In this document: positions 12,451-24,483 of the stretch, piece after piece
Position numbering within the stretch: position 1 is the stretch's first letter
How the letters are laid out: each line of letters begins with the position of its first letter
Source: Hydractinia symbiolongicarpus
Taxonomy: Eukaryota; Cnidaria; Hydrozoa; Anthoathecata; Hydractiniidae
Length of the DNA: 64,000 nucleotides
Direction: 5' to 3'
Assembly (NCBI RefSeq): GCF_029227915.1
Contig: NC_079876.1
Coordinates: forward strand, 26,447,828-26,511,827
Notes under the pieces: generated by a model
The model's database searches: none
The model's input: only the letters and a program-made list of their open reading frames with translations
Told to the model about the DNA's origin: nothing
Translations under genes and position numbers: made by a program

Positions 12451-14345
12451 TCAGGCTCCTATTTCCATAGCAATAGTGCAAGGACATTTTGTTGATGAAG
12501 TTGTTGCAGGTGTTGTGGTTACACTGTAGCCAGTTGGAGACAGAGTAGCAAACTGACTTTGTGTATTTATGTGTGATTGCATTAGCGTCAATGCAAGGTT
12601 TTTATGGAGATTTCTTAGTGACTTAAGTTCCATCTTTTCTAAACTGTCAGCATCATTCCATATGTGGTACTTTCGCAACATATTCGGATTAAGCCTCGTT
12701 CTTAGATATTTTATTTTATCTGCAAGATAAGCTTCTGTTGCCCTGAATCCAGCAATAACAATAGGCAAAAGACCAACGTGTCAAATTTCAGCAAGCAGAT
12801 TAACAAATTGTTTTTTTATCCATTGCTTAATTGTATTTGCCACAACTGCTTAATAGGACCAAAACAAGCTACATCAAGAGGCTGTAGCCAGGACCCGATC
12901 CAGAAAGTTATGTTGGGCGTCAATAGCTCCTGTGGCTAGCACAGCAGGCGAAAAACATTTTCGAGACTTTGCGAGGGTCTCTAAATTGGCTAAAACAGCC
13001 TTACCTGGAAATTAGAAACTCAAAATGCCTCTATAAGACTGTTGATATTTTCCAGTAAAAATACTACATGAAAGATGGCCACCATATTTTTTCTCTTCGA
13101 AAGAATAAAGTTTTTATCATACTTGTCCCACGAAAAACAGTGCTGCGAGTTTTCAAAACGATTTTTCTTTCTGTTAAGTTGACTTAAAGTTCCTTTTTTT
13201 TCAAAAAAAAAAAAAATAATAAAGGTAGTTAAGTTTACTTAACTTTAGTTAATTGCTAAACGACATGGACTGGCGTTAGTACGGTAGCGCGTAGCTGTGG
13301 TTGCCATCTTAGTTTCACAGGCCTGGGCTCCAATCTTCACTTTGTTCGTTCGGCTCTTTTAGTCACGGTCTCGCTCCACGATTCCTCTTTCGCTCGTGCT
13401 AGCCAACAGTAGTTGTGGTTTTACCGCCCACCCATCCCGTCAGGGCATTTTTACTGTTTAGTTCATTAGGTTTTATTCAATGTGAATATTTTTAGGACAT
13501 TTATACACGGGAGATGTATATATTTTGTATACGTTGTATATATATTTACTTTGCGTTCATGTGGTCTGAAAGACAGGGTCGAGGGGGTGTGTTGTGTATT
13601 TTAAACTCATGCTGGTATTCTTAAGTAATATTTTGCTATTCATGAACTATCAATCTTAAGCTGTCCTTGTTGGCAGTTTGTTAGAACCTGTCTTTGTTGA
13701 CAGTTTGTTTAGAACCTGTCTTTGTTGACAGTTTGTTTTACTTATATTGATTGACAGTTTGTTTATGTGATCCTTGTTGACCACACTACATTTACGAGAA
13801 ACTGTCTTAGACAGTTTGTTGTGGTCTTTGTTGACCTCTGTTACAATTAGATACAGTACACACATATCCTCCGAGACCCCTCATATCCGCCAAACTTGCA
13901 GTTTTTATTGTTGTTTTTCCCTGCGCGTTGTCAGCAATTAATAAATTATTTGCTTGTTGTTCTAGTTCCATTAAATAAACAGGCTACATATCAAAGTCTT
14001 TTTTTATTATAGAACATAGTTTTTTCATGAAAATATATCTTGTCTGTGATTAAAGACTCCACAGAAAATAAGAAATCATGTAATTCTTAAGCATTTTAAA
14101 GTCTCTATTTAAGCCCCCAAATAAGATTTTCTCAAAATAAGTATGCCTATGTCCTAATTGACCTGGATCAGCCCCTGGTAGAAAATCAGTCGTGTGGTGG
14201 GAGTTTTACAATTGTCACATCTTCTGTAAACAAGTAACAAAAGCATTCTTTGCATAACACTCTCAATAGATCTCTTAAACCACGAGCTTAATACATCAGT
14301 GGTCATCCATCCCAAATCCAAAACAACATACAGTGTGTTTGGCAA
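12451..14345 (-). pseudogene. Broken pogo/Tigger-type (DDE_1) transposase relic
   Basis: Three minus-strand pieces in the order expected for a DDE_1 transposase. 14154-14345 contains GWMTTDVLSSWFKRSIESV, like the conserved segment before the second catalytic aspartate, but the DGH motif is eroded to RRC. About 12835-12910 reads QPLDVACFGPIKQLW, the hallmark segment around the third acidic residue, and ends in a stop. 12451-12768 contains VIAGFRATEAYLADKIKYL, matching the 'GFR..GIYP' tail of Tigger proteins. More than 1 kb of unrelated DNA separates the first two pieces. Not functional. Terminal repeats were not found. Confidence 0.75.
13655..13830. repeat. Degenerate tandem repeat inside the transposase relic
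   Basis: Repeats of about 27 bases built on AACCTGTCTTTGTTGACAG followed by TTTGTT. The first copies are close to perfect and later ones are degenerate. The block contributes to the DNA that splits the transposase relic. Confidence 0.7.
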
Positions 14346-14657
14346 GGCTATATTCCTTTTTCAGGTGTTTATATATTTTTCGTACTAAGAACAAGGAGAG
14401 TGTCTAACGCCTGACCAGCTGTGCTACATGTGGCTTGTTATATTTTCGTGACCAGCTCCACTTTGTATCCCTTTCCGCCTCATTAACTGAATTAATATGT
14501 ACAATGTTCTTTTTCCTCTGCCAATGTGCAATTGTGTTTAAAATCTTTTAATGGATGTGTTTAGTGTTTGCGGATTGATGCTCTAAGAAAATGTTGCGTC
14601 ATAAATCGGTTCATACAATGTATTATTTATTTCACAGGACATTCGAACAAACAAAAA

Positions 14658-15834
14658 ATGTCTGCTCCACCACTTATGCCACAGATTATGCATATGTTTC
14701 GATTAAACAGAAAAGCAATCTGGAAAAACCTTGCAGCTGCACATGTTTCCACAGCATTTGTTCTTTATGCTGTATATAAAATTCCTGTTTCAGGTACAGT
14801 TCATTTGATTTATTGATTGTTTTATTTCATTTTTTGTAGGATATTTTTAAAAAGTTTAAAAAGCTGTTTCTTTATTCCCGAACATTGTAAAAAAGAAGCA
14901 ATAAAAGACATATTAAGGGAAGAAGTCTTCATGAATGGAGACCTTAAAAGAAGCACGAAAAGTAAAATTTTTGCATCTTATATCTAATTTTTGCAACGAC
15001 TTGAAAATTGCTATTTTCCCAATTTAGGGAAATTGGAGTAATTGACATAACCTAATAAATAAAAAATCTGATAAAAAAATATATAAAACAGAAAGCAAGG
15101 GAGATATATGTACTATTTTAACGTCGTAGGCTGTCAGTGCCGCAGTTTTTTGTTTTAATTAGAAGAGTGTAGGCCTTTTTGTGCAACATCATTTTGACGA
15201 TTTTTTTTTTTACTTTAGAAGAAGCAAAGAGAGCATCGAGTAAGTACATTTTCTTTGCAAGTTAATCCATAAGAGATGTAGGGAAAATCAAGTATTGGGG
15301 TGAGGTAGAGAGTTGTGTGTGATAAGCATACGAATGGGAAACGCTATGTGGAAAATTGTTAAATAAATGCGAGTTATGTTATTACACGTCGCTTTTAATG
15401 AGAGAGACAATGCTTTTTCACTTAAGGCTGAGATTATAGATACTTTGCACTGTTCTCGTAAAGTATTGGGAAGATTGAAGAAGTAAAATGATAGATTGAC
15501 AGTAATCTTGCTAAAAAATAATTTTAAGGGTATGAAGTAAGGTAAGGGACTAAGGTAACGGAATGTTTCATATAAAAATTTTTAAGGCTGTAGGTAAGGA
15601 ACCTTAAAAAAACTTTAAGGTTAAGAAACATGTTTCATTTAAAAAAGGCATTTTTCATTGTCTTTTAACACGAATACTTCAGTGGGATAGAAAATTTTCT
15701 TCAAAATTTGAAGTTTTAATCACCCTCGATAGAGTGTATCTGTGGATATGCGTGTTTTTTGGGGGACTTTGAGAAAATGTTTTTTTTCTTCTTTTTTAGA
15801 AACTTTAAACCCATGGCAAGACTCTGGTCATTAA
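14658..15834 (+). CDS. Small single-span mitochondrial-type protein, COX6C-like, 3 exons
   Basis: Exons 14638-14793 (ATG at 14658), 15219-15239 and 15800-15834 join in phase with GT-AG borders to give 62 residues. The N-terminus has basic residues (FRLNRKAIWKN) before one membrane segment (AAAHVSTAFVLYAVYK), then a short acidic/basic tail (SEEAKRASKTLNPW). Size, topology and the 'YK.PV' exit from the membrane resemble cytochrome c oxidase subunit 6C, a small inner-membrane subunit. The usual 6C tail is not present, so identity is tentative. The middle exon is only 21 bases. A spliced leader or upstream exon is implied by an acceptor 20 bases before the ATG. An alternative 3' exon cannot be excluded. 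Confidence 0.55.
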
Positions 15835-16777
15835 AATACAACATATTGTTAAATGTTTAGAACCGGATCGTATACTGTTTCATAAATGATAAAAAGTTGT
15901 ATTGTATGTGTTTTCCCCATAAACTTTTAACATCATTTAAAAAATGAATGAAAAGTTAACAGACGAATATCAGTTTGACTGGACTGCATAGTACAATCAA
16001 CTGTGATTTTACTCTTTACGTACTAAAAGAAAATTTTGCGGATTTGATAGTTTTAACAAAAATCCGCGATATTAATTTCTCCACCCAATTCCATTTCCAC
16101 CAAAATAATTTGTTGTACTGTCCGCCTAATTAAATTTGCCCTAAAAATTCCTATCCCGAGTAACACCGGTAAATATTCATAGGCCAATCTATGTGTTGCG
16201 AAATAAAATGACTATTTTGCGAAAAAAAAATACGAAATTTAAGTTTAAGGATGGGTCCTAAAATTGCACGATTATTGAAATTTGGAAGGTTAAAACTACG
16301 AACTTCGAGCTGCTATCGTATTACTTCTGCCCTTCTTTTAAGATATCACACGAAGTAGCAACGGGATTTTTACTCAAGGAAGGACGATGCAAAATTTATC
16401 GGTCACCATTACACTCAATTTTCGCGCCAGGGCTGCGGGCAATAATTAAAAATCAGATAAAACGGTTTTAGTAAAATAAAAGGTCTTGTAACGTTAAAAA
16501 GGGGTCCTGGCATAGGTAAAGGCGCTCCTTCTGTATTGGGAAATTTTATCAACTTCATTGCAGCATTTCCAGTTTTTTGCTGCAGGCCATTCACAAATGT
16601 GTCTTTGATATAATTAATCAGGTGCCGCAAGCGACCCTAAATATGTCTACAATCTACTGTTTGTAGACCTTGCGTCTAGCGAGCTTAAAATCATGGAAAC
16701 GTACAAAATAAGATTAATAAAACAACATTAAACTTCATTCAAATGACGTTAATAAAACATAGCGTACACCAGCAGTC
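15835..16777. other. No gene recognised
   Basis: AT-rich intergenic DNA. A 71-codon minus-strand frame at 16415-16630 lacks motifs and splice context and was not accepted. The 3' untranslated region of the upstream gene presumably occupies the start. Confidence 0.4.
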
Positions 16778-16892
16778 CATCCTCGTCCCCAGGGCTTGTT
16801 GCCCAAGGGCCGTTGCGCTTACGTGACGGCTAAAGTAATTTCGCCGCCTGCATCGATGTCAAAAAAGGCAAAAAAAACTGGGGACGAGGTTG
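16778..16892. mobile_element. 115-bp MITE with CCTCGTCCCCAG inverted ends and 10-bp target duplication
   Basis: Ends CCTCGTCCCCAG and CTGGGGACGAGG are perfect inverted repeats. ACCAGCAGTC occurs immediately outside both ends (16768-16777 and 16893-16902), which fits a 10-bp target site duplication. The 9-10 bp duplication suggests a Mutator-like transposase in trans. Relatives occur at 30025-30074 and 60326-60383. Confidence 0.75.
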
Positions 16893-17494
16893 ACCAGCAG
16901 TCACATGGCATTTTTACTTCTTATAGCTGCCTTGTAATTTTGCAGATTGTGTAGTTGTTAGTTTTATGTTCGTACTGATATCATTTTCCTTTTGTGTGTC
17001 AGCTGAAATTTTATCGTGTTTTGATTTTCTTATTTTTAAAAACGTGAGAGGAATAAAATTTTAAGATTTTTCACTTGATGTTAATTCTCAGTTTTAAAGG
17101 GCCGTTTTAAATCAATGTATATGGTTTTTTCTTTTTTTAAAAGTTCAGAAACTTGCTTTTAAATTATTGTGAAAAAAATAGCATTAAAGGATAAAAAAAA
17201 ATTTTTGCTGCTCGGAACCCGCTACTCACACAAAACAGTGTTGGCAATAATGCCATAGTATGTGTATTTGTAGATATTTGCCCATCAGCAGTTTTATAGA
17301 AGAGGTTTTATGCTAACTGCTTATATTATGTGAGTACAAGATTTTTGAGTCCAATTGGCACTACCTTTTCACCCATTTCAGAGTCCTAATGTTGTGCAAA
17401 TCTTTTCTGTCTTGTCTAAATAGTCCAGAAAAGTAATAACTGAAATAATCCCTTGGGACTAACGGACTCCATGATAGTGTTGGTGCTGCTGGTT

Positions 17495-18075
17495 TAGATG
17501 ATCCCGAATGATGATGGATATGCATGAAGGTTGATGACGGATGGCAGTGATTGATGATGGTTGGTGATGGATAAAGAAGGTTGACAAAGGTTGATTGATG
17601 ATAGATGATGGATGATGATAGTTTATAATTGTTGATAGTGATAGATGATGGATGGTAATAATAGTTAATAATTGGATAGCGATGGTTGATGATGGATGAA
17701 GACGGTTGAAAATGGTTGACGATGATTGGTGATGGTTGATAATGATGGTTATGGTGAATGGCGATTGTTGATGATGGATGAAGATGGTTGATGATGGATG
17801 AAAATGACTGATGATGGTTGATGGTGGAGGGCGATAGTTGAAGATGAATGACGATGATTGGTGATAGACAATCATGATGGATGATGGTTTGCGCTGGTTG
17901 GTAATGGTTGAAAATGGATACAGATGGTTAATGATCGTTGATGATGGTTGATCATGGTCAATTATGGAATGGGCGATGGTTAATGATGAATGACAATGAT
18001 TCAAAATGGTTGATGATGGATGATAATAGGCGATGATGGATAGCAATAGACGACGAAGTGATGATAGATAAATGG
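17495..18075. repeat. Long GATGGTTGAT-type minisatellite
   Basis: About 580 bases of irregular repeats on the plus strand built from GATGATGG, TTGATGATGG and GATGAATGACGATG. It creates a long Ile/His/Ser/Thr-rich open frame on the minus strand that reflects repeat composition rather than a gene. Confidence 0.9.
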
Positions 18076-18812
18076 TGATGATTACAATGCTTGACAAGAT
18101 AACTTTATTTTTTGAACTAGAGTACAAATTCCTTTTTGTTCAACTAGCCCCCAACCCCAAATGATATAAGCAAGTGAAAAAAAAACATTATTTGCCAACG
18201 AACGAAATAAAATTATTGTGAACTCCTACAAATAAGGTTCAAGTCGGAAAAATCGTCAGAATCTACTTGGGTAAATATTCACAATAATAAAAAAATATAA
18301 TACTTTTATAAAATATAGTAATTGCAAAAATCAATTGCGAAATGTAATTCGCAGTTACTCGGAAAAGTATGTATCTAGAACACTTATCTGTGTGCTTCTT
18401 TTTGCATAACCTTGCCGCGGGTTCAAGTTTAGCAAGGTTCTCCTCCTCACCGTTCTCGCAAAGCTGTGTTTGTTTAAGAACCGACAAAAGACAGACGAAG
18501 AAAGTTGGAAATTCTTTTTTTCGGTGAGCTGGATACTTCAAAATGAACCCTCGGAGGCTCTGTGAAAACAGGACCGCGGAGATGATAGCATGAGCAAGTA
18601 ACACTTCCATTCTCCCTAAAAATCGAGTTTGACTTGTATTTAAAGTCCTACTAAAAAATGTGTCGAATATGTGATAGATAATATAGCTTAAGTAATAAAA
18701 AATCTGATTAAGCTGAATCTGATATAAAGTGGGCCTGATATATAAAACTGCTTTATATATACGCAGTACTATCGCTTGTTCCTGCATCTCGGAATCTGTT
18801 ATGATAAGCCCA

Positions 18813-18880
18813 CCAGCGAATACACCTTTCCCGAATTTATATTTTGTAAAATATTGCGTGCATGAAAACGAGGCAAATCT
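18813..18880 (-). repeat. Dispersed short repeat, inverted relative to 22684-22750
   Basis: Read on the minus strand this contains TGCCTCGTTTTCATGC, a diverged middle and AAATTCGGGAAAGGTGTATT. The same pieces occur on the plus strand near 22688-22750. Both copies translate to a similar peptide (LPRFHARN and VPRFHADD, then SGKVY). This could be two relics of one mobile element's coding end. Confidence 0.55.
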
Positions 18881-18909
18881 TGGTAAACATTATTCGCGTT
18901 CATATAAAC

Positions 18910-19311
18910 ATGGAGGAAGACAATACTATGAGAGATATTTTGCTTAAAATAATTGAGGAAAATATAGATTTAGTCTTCGATGAAACTGAAGAAAAAGCGT
19001 GAGGGAAAACATGGAGGGAATGCCACCGTTCACGATAAAAGAAATTGAAATGCATCGACAAAATTTTTTTTTTTTTTTTTTTTTTTATTAACTGTCTTTC
19101 AGGCACTTCCATATTTTACAATGGCTATTCGTCCTATTAAAATAATAATAATATTTAAATAAAGAAATAAGTTATTCTATAAAAAAATACACTGTAAAAC
19201 TGTAGACAAGATTAGCAGAGTTCAAAGTGGCGAAGGATTGAAAGACATCGATATAATAGATTCTGACGGAGAATTAAGACCAGAACATATGAAAATGAAA
19301 ATTATACACTA
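18910..19311 (+). pseudogene. Disrupted unassigned coding relic
   Basis: From ATG at 18910 the plus strand reads an acidic, coding-like peptide (MRDILLKIIEENIDLVF). A one-base frame change near 18995 leads into RENMEGMPPFTIKEIE. A T-run at 19062-19087 then interrupts the sequence. Beyond it, from about 19190, a coding-like stretch (GEGLKDIDIIDSDGELRP) ends at a TAA near 19310. Family not recognised. The pieces look like one gene or element broken by an insertion, but the join is an inference. Confidence 0.35.
19062..19140 (-). mobile_element. Short 3' fragment of a retroelement with poly-A tail
   Basis: On the minus strand the sequence GGAAGTGCCTGAAAGACAG is followed by TTAAT and about 25 A residues. 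This is what a heavily 5'-truncated LINE-like insertion looks like. The target duplication could not be defined because of flanking A/T runs. Confidence 0.5.
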
Positions 19312-19507
19312 AAATATATAATAAAAAAAATATACATATATTAAATATATTTATTAATCGACGGGCTTAAGAAATAAAAACAATCGAGCAAATGAACAAA
19401 AATTGAGACTAAGTAGAGCAGAAGGAATAAATCAAAGCATAAAGTATTGCTCGTGGATTGGTCTCAATCGGTCAGTAGATGTTAAGTTAGGATATTGAGA
19501 AATTGTC

Positions 19508-19511
<4 letters not shown>

Positions 19512-19548
<37 letters not shown>
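19512..19548 (+). repeat. Poly-A tract of about 37 bases
   Basis: Pure A run on the plus strand ending directly beside the stop codon region of the minus-strand LINE relic. Its orientation is wrong for that LINE's tail, so it more likely ends a plus-strand retrocopy lying to its left (19190-19511). Confidence 0.6.
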
Positions 19549-19550
<2 letters not shown>

Positions 19551-20730
19551 AGGTATGTTGCATAATAAAAATCGCAAGACCATGGTCTAATAAATATTTT
19601 TTCAAAAAAGTACGAAATTTTTTGTGATCAGGTTCTTCCCTGATAGCTTTGGGAAGATCATTTAGAAGGCGACTTGCCTTACCAAGAAACAATTTCTCCG
19701 ACACATTGATTTCATACTTAGAAATAACTTCGTCAACATTACGAGTTCCACGTCCAGCAATTCTCAACTTGAAACCTTTCAAATACGATGGAAACTCAAC
19801 CTGGTGAATCGATTTGTGGGCAAGTTTTAAAATTTAAAAGTGTATTTGTTGCTGGATTGGTAGCCAACCAAGTTGTATTACATCCTCGAGCGTGGAATAT
19901 CTCAGCGTTACAAAAGACGCAATTCTGCACAATAGTTTATCAAGTTTTTTCAGCTGGAATAGTGGCAGGTTTCAAAACAATGAACAGCAATAGTGAATTT
20001 TCGAAATTAGAAGGGCTTCTGCCAGTTGCTTCCGCAAACGAAATTTTGCTGTGCGACGAAGATAGCGAAGAACGTATAGTTTCGCATAAACTGATTGAGA
20101 GAGTGTATTGATATGGGTTTCCCAGGTTAGATTTTGATCGAACTGGATGCCAAGAAGTCTGTAAACGGTAACGCGTTCGATCAGTTGGTCCGAGTGGTGG
20201 ATATGGAATGTTGAATGGTTGGAGTTCATGAGGTCGTGAAGTTTTGCCATTCTCGGTGTTGACAAAAGCATGATTTTCGTTTTTCTGTTATTGAACGCAA
20301 GATTATTTGTGGTCGACCATTGCTTCAGCTGGTCTAATCGTTGAGTCAAGTTGTTGATTGTAGGTTGTATGTTTATAGTCTTACAATGTTCATAGATACT
20401 TGTATCATCTGCATATTGGTTTGTGGTCCCACCATCGACGATGTCTTGTAGGTCGACCGTATAAAGGTTAAATAGTACAGGACCAAGAATTGAACCTTGA
20501 GGTACCCCAAATAACACTGTTCAGTAGTCAGATTGTTTGTCGTCTATCTGAACGAATTGGCGGCGGTCACTGAGGTACGATAACATCAGCATAGCAGCAT
20601 TGTTGGAAAAGCCTATCCTTCGTAATTTAATCAACAGGGTTTTGTAATCTACAGTGTCAAATGCTTTTGAATAGTCCAGAAATGCTGCTAGCGTGACCTC
20701 GCCTTTGTTCATCGCATTGGTCACTGTTTT
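19549..20730 (-). pseudogene. 5'-truncated non-LTR retrotransposon reverse transcriptase relic
   Basis: Minus-strand translation contains reverse transcriptase motifs in order: FLDYSKAFDTVDY, GVPQGSILGPVLFNLY, then YADDTSIY (the catalytic FADD-type box) and the thumb region LLGIQFDQNLTWETHI. The C-terminal part continues through LGWLPIQQQIHFK to a stop at 19549. Decay is visible: a TGA at about 20526 before LFGVPQGS and a frameshift near 19975. The N-terminal palm, the endonuclease and ORF1 are missing, and the left flank of the ORF is A-rich. The protein resembles Jockey/CR1-group LINEs. Confidence 0.85.
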
Positions 20731-21281
20731 TATTTTTTTGTTTTTTTTTGACAGTTTTTGACAGTTTTTAGACATTGATGTCGTCACCAACATGCCACGT
20801 GACCTTATCCAACCTTTTGGCGAATTTCATAACAAAAGATTTATTATGCGATGCTTTATTCGATTCAGCTTCATTTTTCTTGCTTAAACGGAAAATATTT
20901 GAAATATTAAAAGACGCATGCGTAATGTAATCAAATATACGCTGGCTTGACTTAAAAAAGCAGAGCTTCAAAAAAATACTGGTCCTGCTTATTAAATCAT
21001 TCGCTTTTTATAAATACTCCAGTACTTTGAAGGAATTGTAAATTACTGCAAAAGCTCCCATTTATATTCTTTAGCGTTTGTAAATTATTTAATATACCCT
21101 AACGGTTACTGGCAGAATGGATTTAGAAGAGCAACCGTGAGAAACCACACAGCACTTTAGTGAATGCTATTTGAATTTGAAATGAAATTCCTTTCTTAAG
21201 TAGTTTTCCTCCAAAACTAACCAAGTAGTTAAATGTAAAGTAGTCTTTTCTTTCTTGGATTTTTAAATGATTAAAATAAAG

Positions 21282-21352
21282 AAGAAAAGGATGAAAAGGA
21301 AGGAAAAAGGAAGAAAAAGGAAGAAAAAAGGAAGGAAAAGGAAAAAAACTCA
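21282..21352. repeat. Purine-rich simple repeat (GGAAGGAAAAA type)
   Basis: Run of AAGGAAGAAAAAGG-type units on the plus strand with no pyrimidines over about 65 bases. Low-complexity DNA. Confidence 0.8.
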
Positions 21353-22002
21353 AATACAACACAGCACTTAGTAATTGGGATGCTGATTTATACATAAAAA
21401 TCCTATTTAGAATCCTAAATTCGAAATTGTGGTAAACAGCACGGTGTGGCAATTATTAAGACTTTGGAGCGTGGCTGAAAGTTTAGGGATGAACTATACA
21501 TATCTGCTGATAGCATTTTCACATCAACAACTACATTTGCTCCAAGTAAAAACAGAATTTTTAAAGACTTAGTTATGGTCAGCCCTGTAAAAAGTAATGC
21601 TGACAAAAAGGTATCCATCTAACGTTATATAATCCTAGAATTATTGATTGTTTGTGTAACATAAATCCAAGAAAATTTAAACTGCAAGAAAATATGCTTA
21701 TGGTTGACAAACGGGTTGGTTTTGCTCATTGTATTGACAGTACACGAAAAAGAAAAAACAACATTAAATATGCGAACTTTCTTGTTCGATCTACATTGTC
21801 ACACCAACTACTACCGTTAGAACATACCATCAAGATTGTTACTAATATTAATATATCAAATACTTCAAATAAATCAAAACATACGAAACACAACCCTATG
21901 AGTTTATTGATGTAAATCCTGTATTAATCCCAAAAGATTAGGGTAAATTAAATCAACAATAGACACACAGCTAGCTGTTTAGTAAAGTCGTTTATAGTAT
22001 CA

Positions 22003-22127
22003 TCAATTAGTTTTTCTTTTAACATTGAATTCCTCAGGTTGTTCTTCAGTGATCTCAGCAGAATCAGATGAAGAACTTTCATATGTGTTTTTAGAATCTG
22101 TTTCGACTACTACAGGAAGTGCTCATT
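22003..22127 (-). CDS. Possible C-terminal exon, unassigned
   Basis: The minus strand reads VVVETDSKNTYESSSSDSAE, then an acidic stretch and ends at TGA 22005-22003. The Ser/Asp/Glu-rich composition looks like a real disordered C-terminus rather than random AT-rich DNA. No upstream exon was joined to it. It could also be a chance frame. Confidence 0.25.
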
Positions 22128-22683
22128 TTTCGGATTTTTCATTTTTTGTGTTGTATTATTTTGTTTGAACCGTAAATATATATGGCACAGAGCCATTGAT
22201 TAATGTTTTCCGTTCACAACCAAAACCTAATTTTACACAGTGTACTTCAAAGTGGACTTCGCATACTTTTGTGTTCTTGTTTACTGTGAACACATCTTAC
22301 CTCCCCTTCTACGATATCTTGAAATGATGCTTACCCATTGTTTTATCAAACTTGGATCCGATGAAAATGAAAACATTCCAATGCCTGTTTAACTCTGGGT
22401 TTATTAAGAGTCAAACTTTTGCATAACAGTACGCAACAAGAGTTACCAGGTCGAGAGGTTGATGTACCTGGATAGATTAAATTATGATAAATTTCTTGCT
22501 GACCTTTCTGATTGCTACTCGCATCACAAATACATATTCTTCTTTTACAAGACAAGTATGTTTTCAAATACATTATAAGTGGTTTCGTTAAGAAAAACCT
22601 GCAATCCTTTAAAAATATACACAATAAAAGATCATTCACAACGCATAAAAGTATCACACTCACCAGCTGTATTTTTAGTGTTT

Positions 22684-22750
22684 ACAAAGAAGTGCCTCGT
22701 TTTCATGCCGATGATGTAATCGATAATTTAAATTCGGGAAAGGTGTATTG
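22684..22750 (+). repeat. Plus-strand partner of the 18813-18880 repeat
   Basis: Shares the pieces TGCCTCGTTTTCATGC and AAATTCGGGAAAGGTGTATT with the minus strand of 18813-18880. The intervening 25 bases are diverged. Here the peptide ends at TGA right after SGKVY. Confidence 0.55.
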
Positions 22751-23624
22751 AAACAAATCTTCTGGTGTTCTCTGTTAAGCTTCTAACAAAAAAATTATCG
22801 ACTTTTTCTGGTTTCAAATGTTTCTTAAATTTAGGGTGGTTTGGGTGTGTCTATCTAGCCGCTCAGAGAATGATGTGAGGACCAATTTGTCTTTAAATGC
22901 TGATTGCATTTGGTACACTGTCAGGATCCAGACAATCATAAGGGCGTTTTCTTTTTTCATTTCGTTCCTTTATTGTGTTACTTATCCTTCTCAAAGATTT
23001 CTGGAATCTATCACGAATAAACAATATAAAGTAAAATCAACGACAACAACAAATAGTGAAAGATAAAAGTGTATAAATTTCGTGAAAAAAGTTGGAAATA
23101 AAATATTGATTCCAGTATCTGATTTTTTTAAAGAAAGACTTAGGGCGTGTTTAACAAAAGTCGACATGCTGGAACTAAACAGTCGCAAAAATGTAGCTAC
23201 AGTCAATGTTGTGGGGTGTCGGAACAAGTTAAAGACCGTTTACACATGTCACAAAGTGAACTTAAACAGCGTTGAGTCTTTTCAGTCCACGGTATATTCT
23301 TTTGGACTTGTAAATGAAAAGTAACGTGCCATGTTTGGAAGTGACGAACACAAGAGTTCAGCCCTTTATAGGACAGTTGCGACCCTTTATAAAACTGTCG
23401 TTTTCTGGACAACTACTATCGAAAAACACTAAATTTTATTGACGTTATGGAACGTCGAAATTGTCCCGGCCAGTTTTTTTTTGTTATTCGATAAAAGAAA
23501 ACATATCACATAGAAACTTTGTCTTCATAATTTTTATGATATGTACGAGGTTAAAAATCAAGTAGAAAAGAGGGAAACTGGCTATACCACTATCTCTCTA
23601 TAATGCAATAGCAATATATTGATA

Positions 23625-23913
23625 GTAGATAGATAGATGTGCATATTTTACATGGCTAGCCTCACAAACATCGAGGGATATACCCTGTCTAAGGATCATG
23701 GGTTAGATGTGGGGAGTCCCAGAGTATTTAATGCTCATTTTGAGCTACGCAGACCCAATTAGACAACTTCCAGCAACATCCAACGGCCAACACAATGCGC
23801 CATCTCCCAAACTTCTCTCACATGACTTAGGTTAACGTGGGTTACGGCAACATTCACTCGCCCATGTTTGAATCACCGCCAAGGGGGATCGAACCACTAA
23901 ACTACGGCGCCAC
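23625..23913 (-). mobile_element. tRNA-derived SINE, copy B
   Basis: Shares the tail (GTGCATATTTTACATGGC), the body (GAGTATTTAATGCTC, GAGCTACGCA) and the head (ACTAAACTACGGCGCCAC) with the other copies. Part of the tRNA-like anticodon arm is deleted. ATCT/TAGA repeats mark the 3' end at the left. Confidence 0.75.
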
Positions 23914-24483
23914 ATATGTATGTGCGCAAACTCAGTTTGTGGGAAGACTTGGTTCTCAATAAAGTGTAACTATTGAATTTCCAATAACACGAATAACAAA
24001 GTGACTCAAGAGATGTTACAAAACATCGTAGGGGTAAAATATTTTAATTTTAAACTGTTTCACAAAAATTAGAGAGAGTTGAGGACAAAACCTAGGCTAT
24101 TTTGACCAATTAATTTTCGATAAAAGTCCTAAAAACGAAGTTGGTCATTACCTTGCAACAGCTTTTAGTTTATTAGGTTCATATTGGTACTGTATTTCGA
24201 AATCGCCCAATCTTCGGGTTGCTTGTTTAAAAGATTGGTAACCACCATAATATCCAAAATCATTGATTTCTCTGGTAAGTGGCTCAGTATGTCTTTTTCT
24301 GTGATTTCTTCCTAAAAAGGTGTTTGTTGTTTAGGTGTGCAGTCAATTGAGGGGGTGAGAGTACATAAAAAAATACCAAACGTAAAAAAAGATCCACTTT
24401 ATGTGCCCGCGTGGTGTCAGAAAGAACACAAGTGAACGATACCAGTCACACATTTAAAAAAATCTTTGTCTAGTTCTAATACA

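Noticed and set aside
17459-18127. 222-codon minus-strand frame rich in Ile, His, Ser and Thr
   Set aside because: Produced entirely by the GATGGTTGAT minisatellite.
18263-18787. 174-codon minus-strand frame
   Set aside because: Hydrophobic and Lys-rich ends look random. The middle has some coding flavour but no family or exon borders were recognised.
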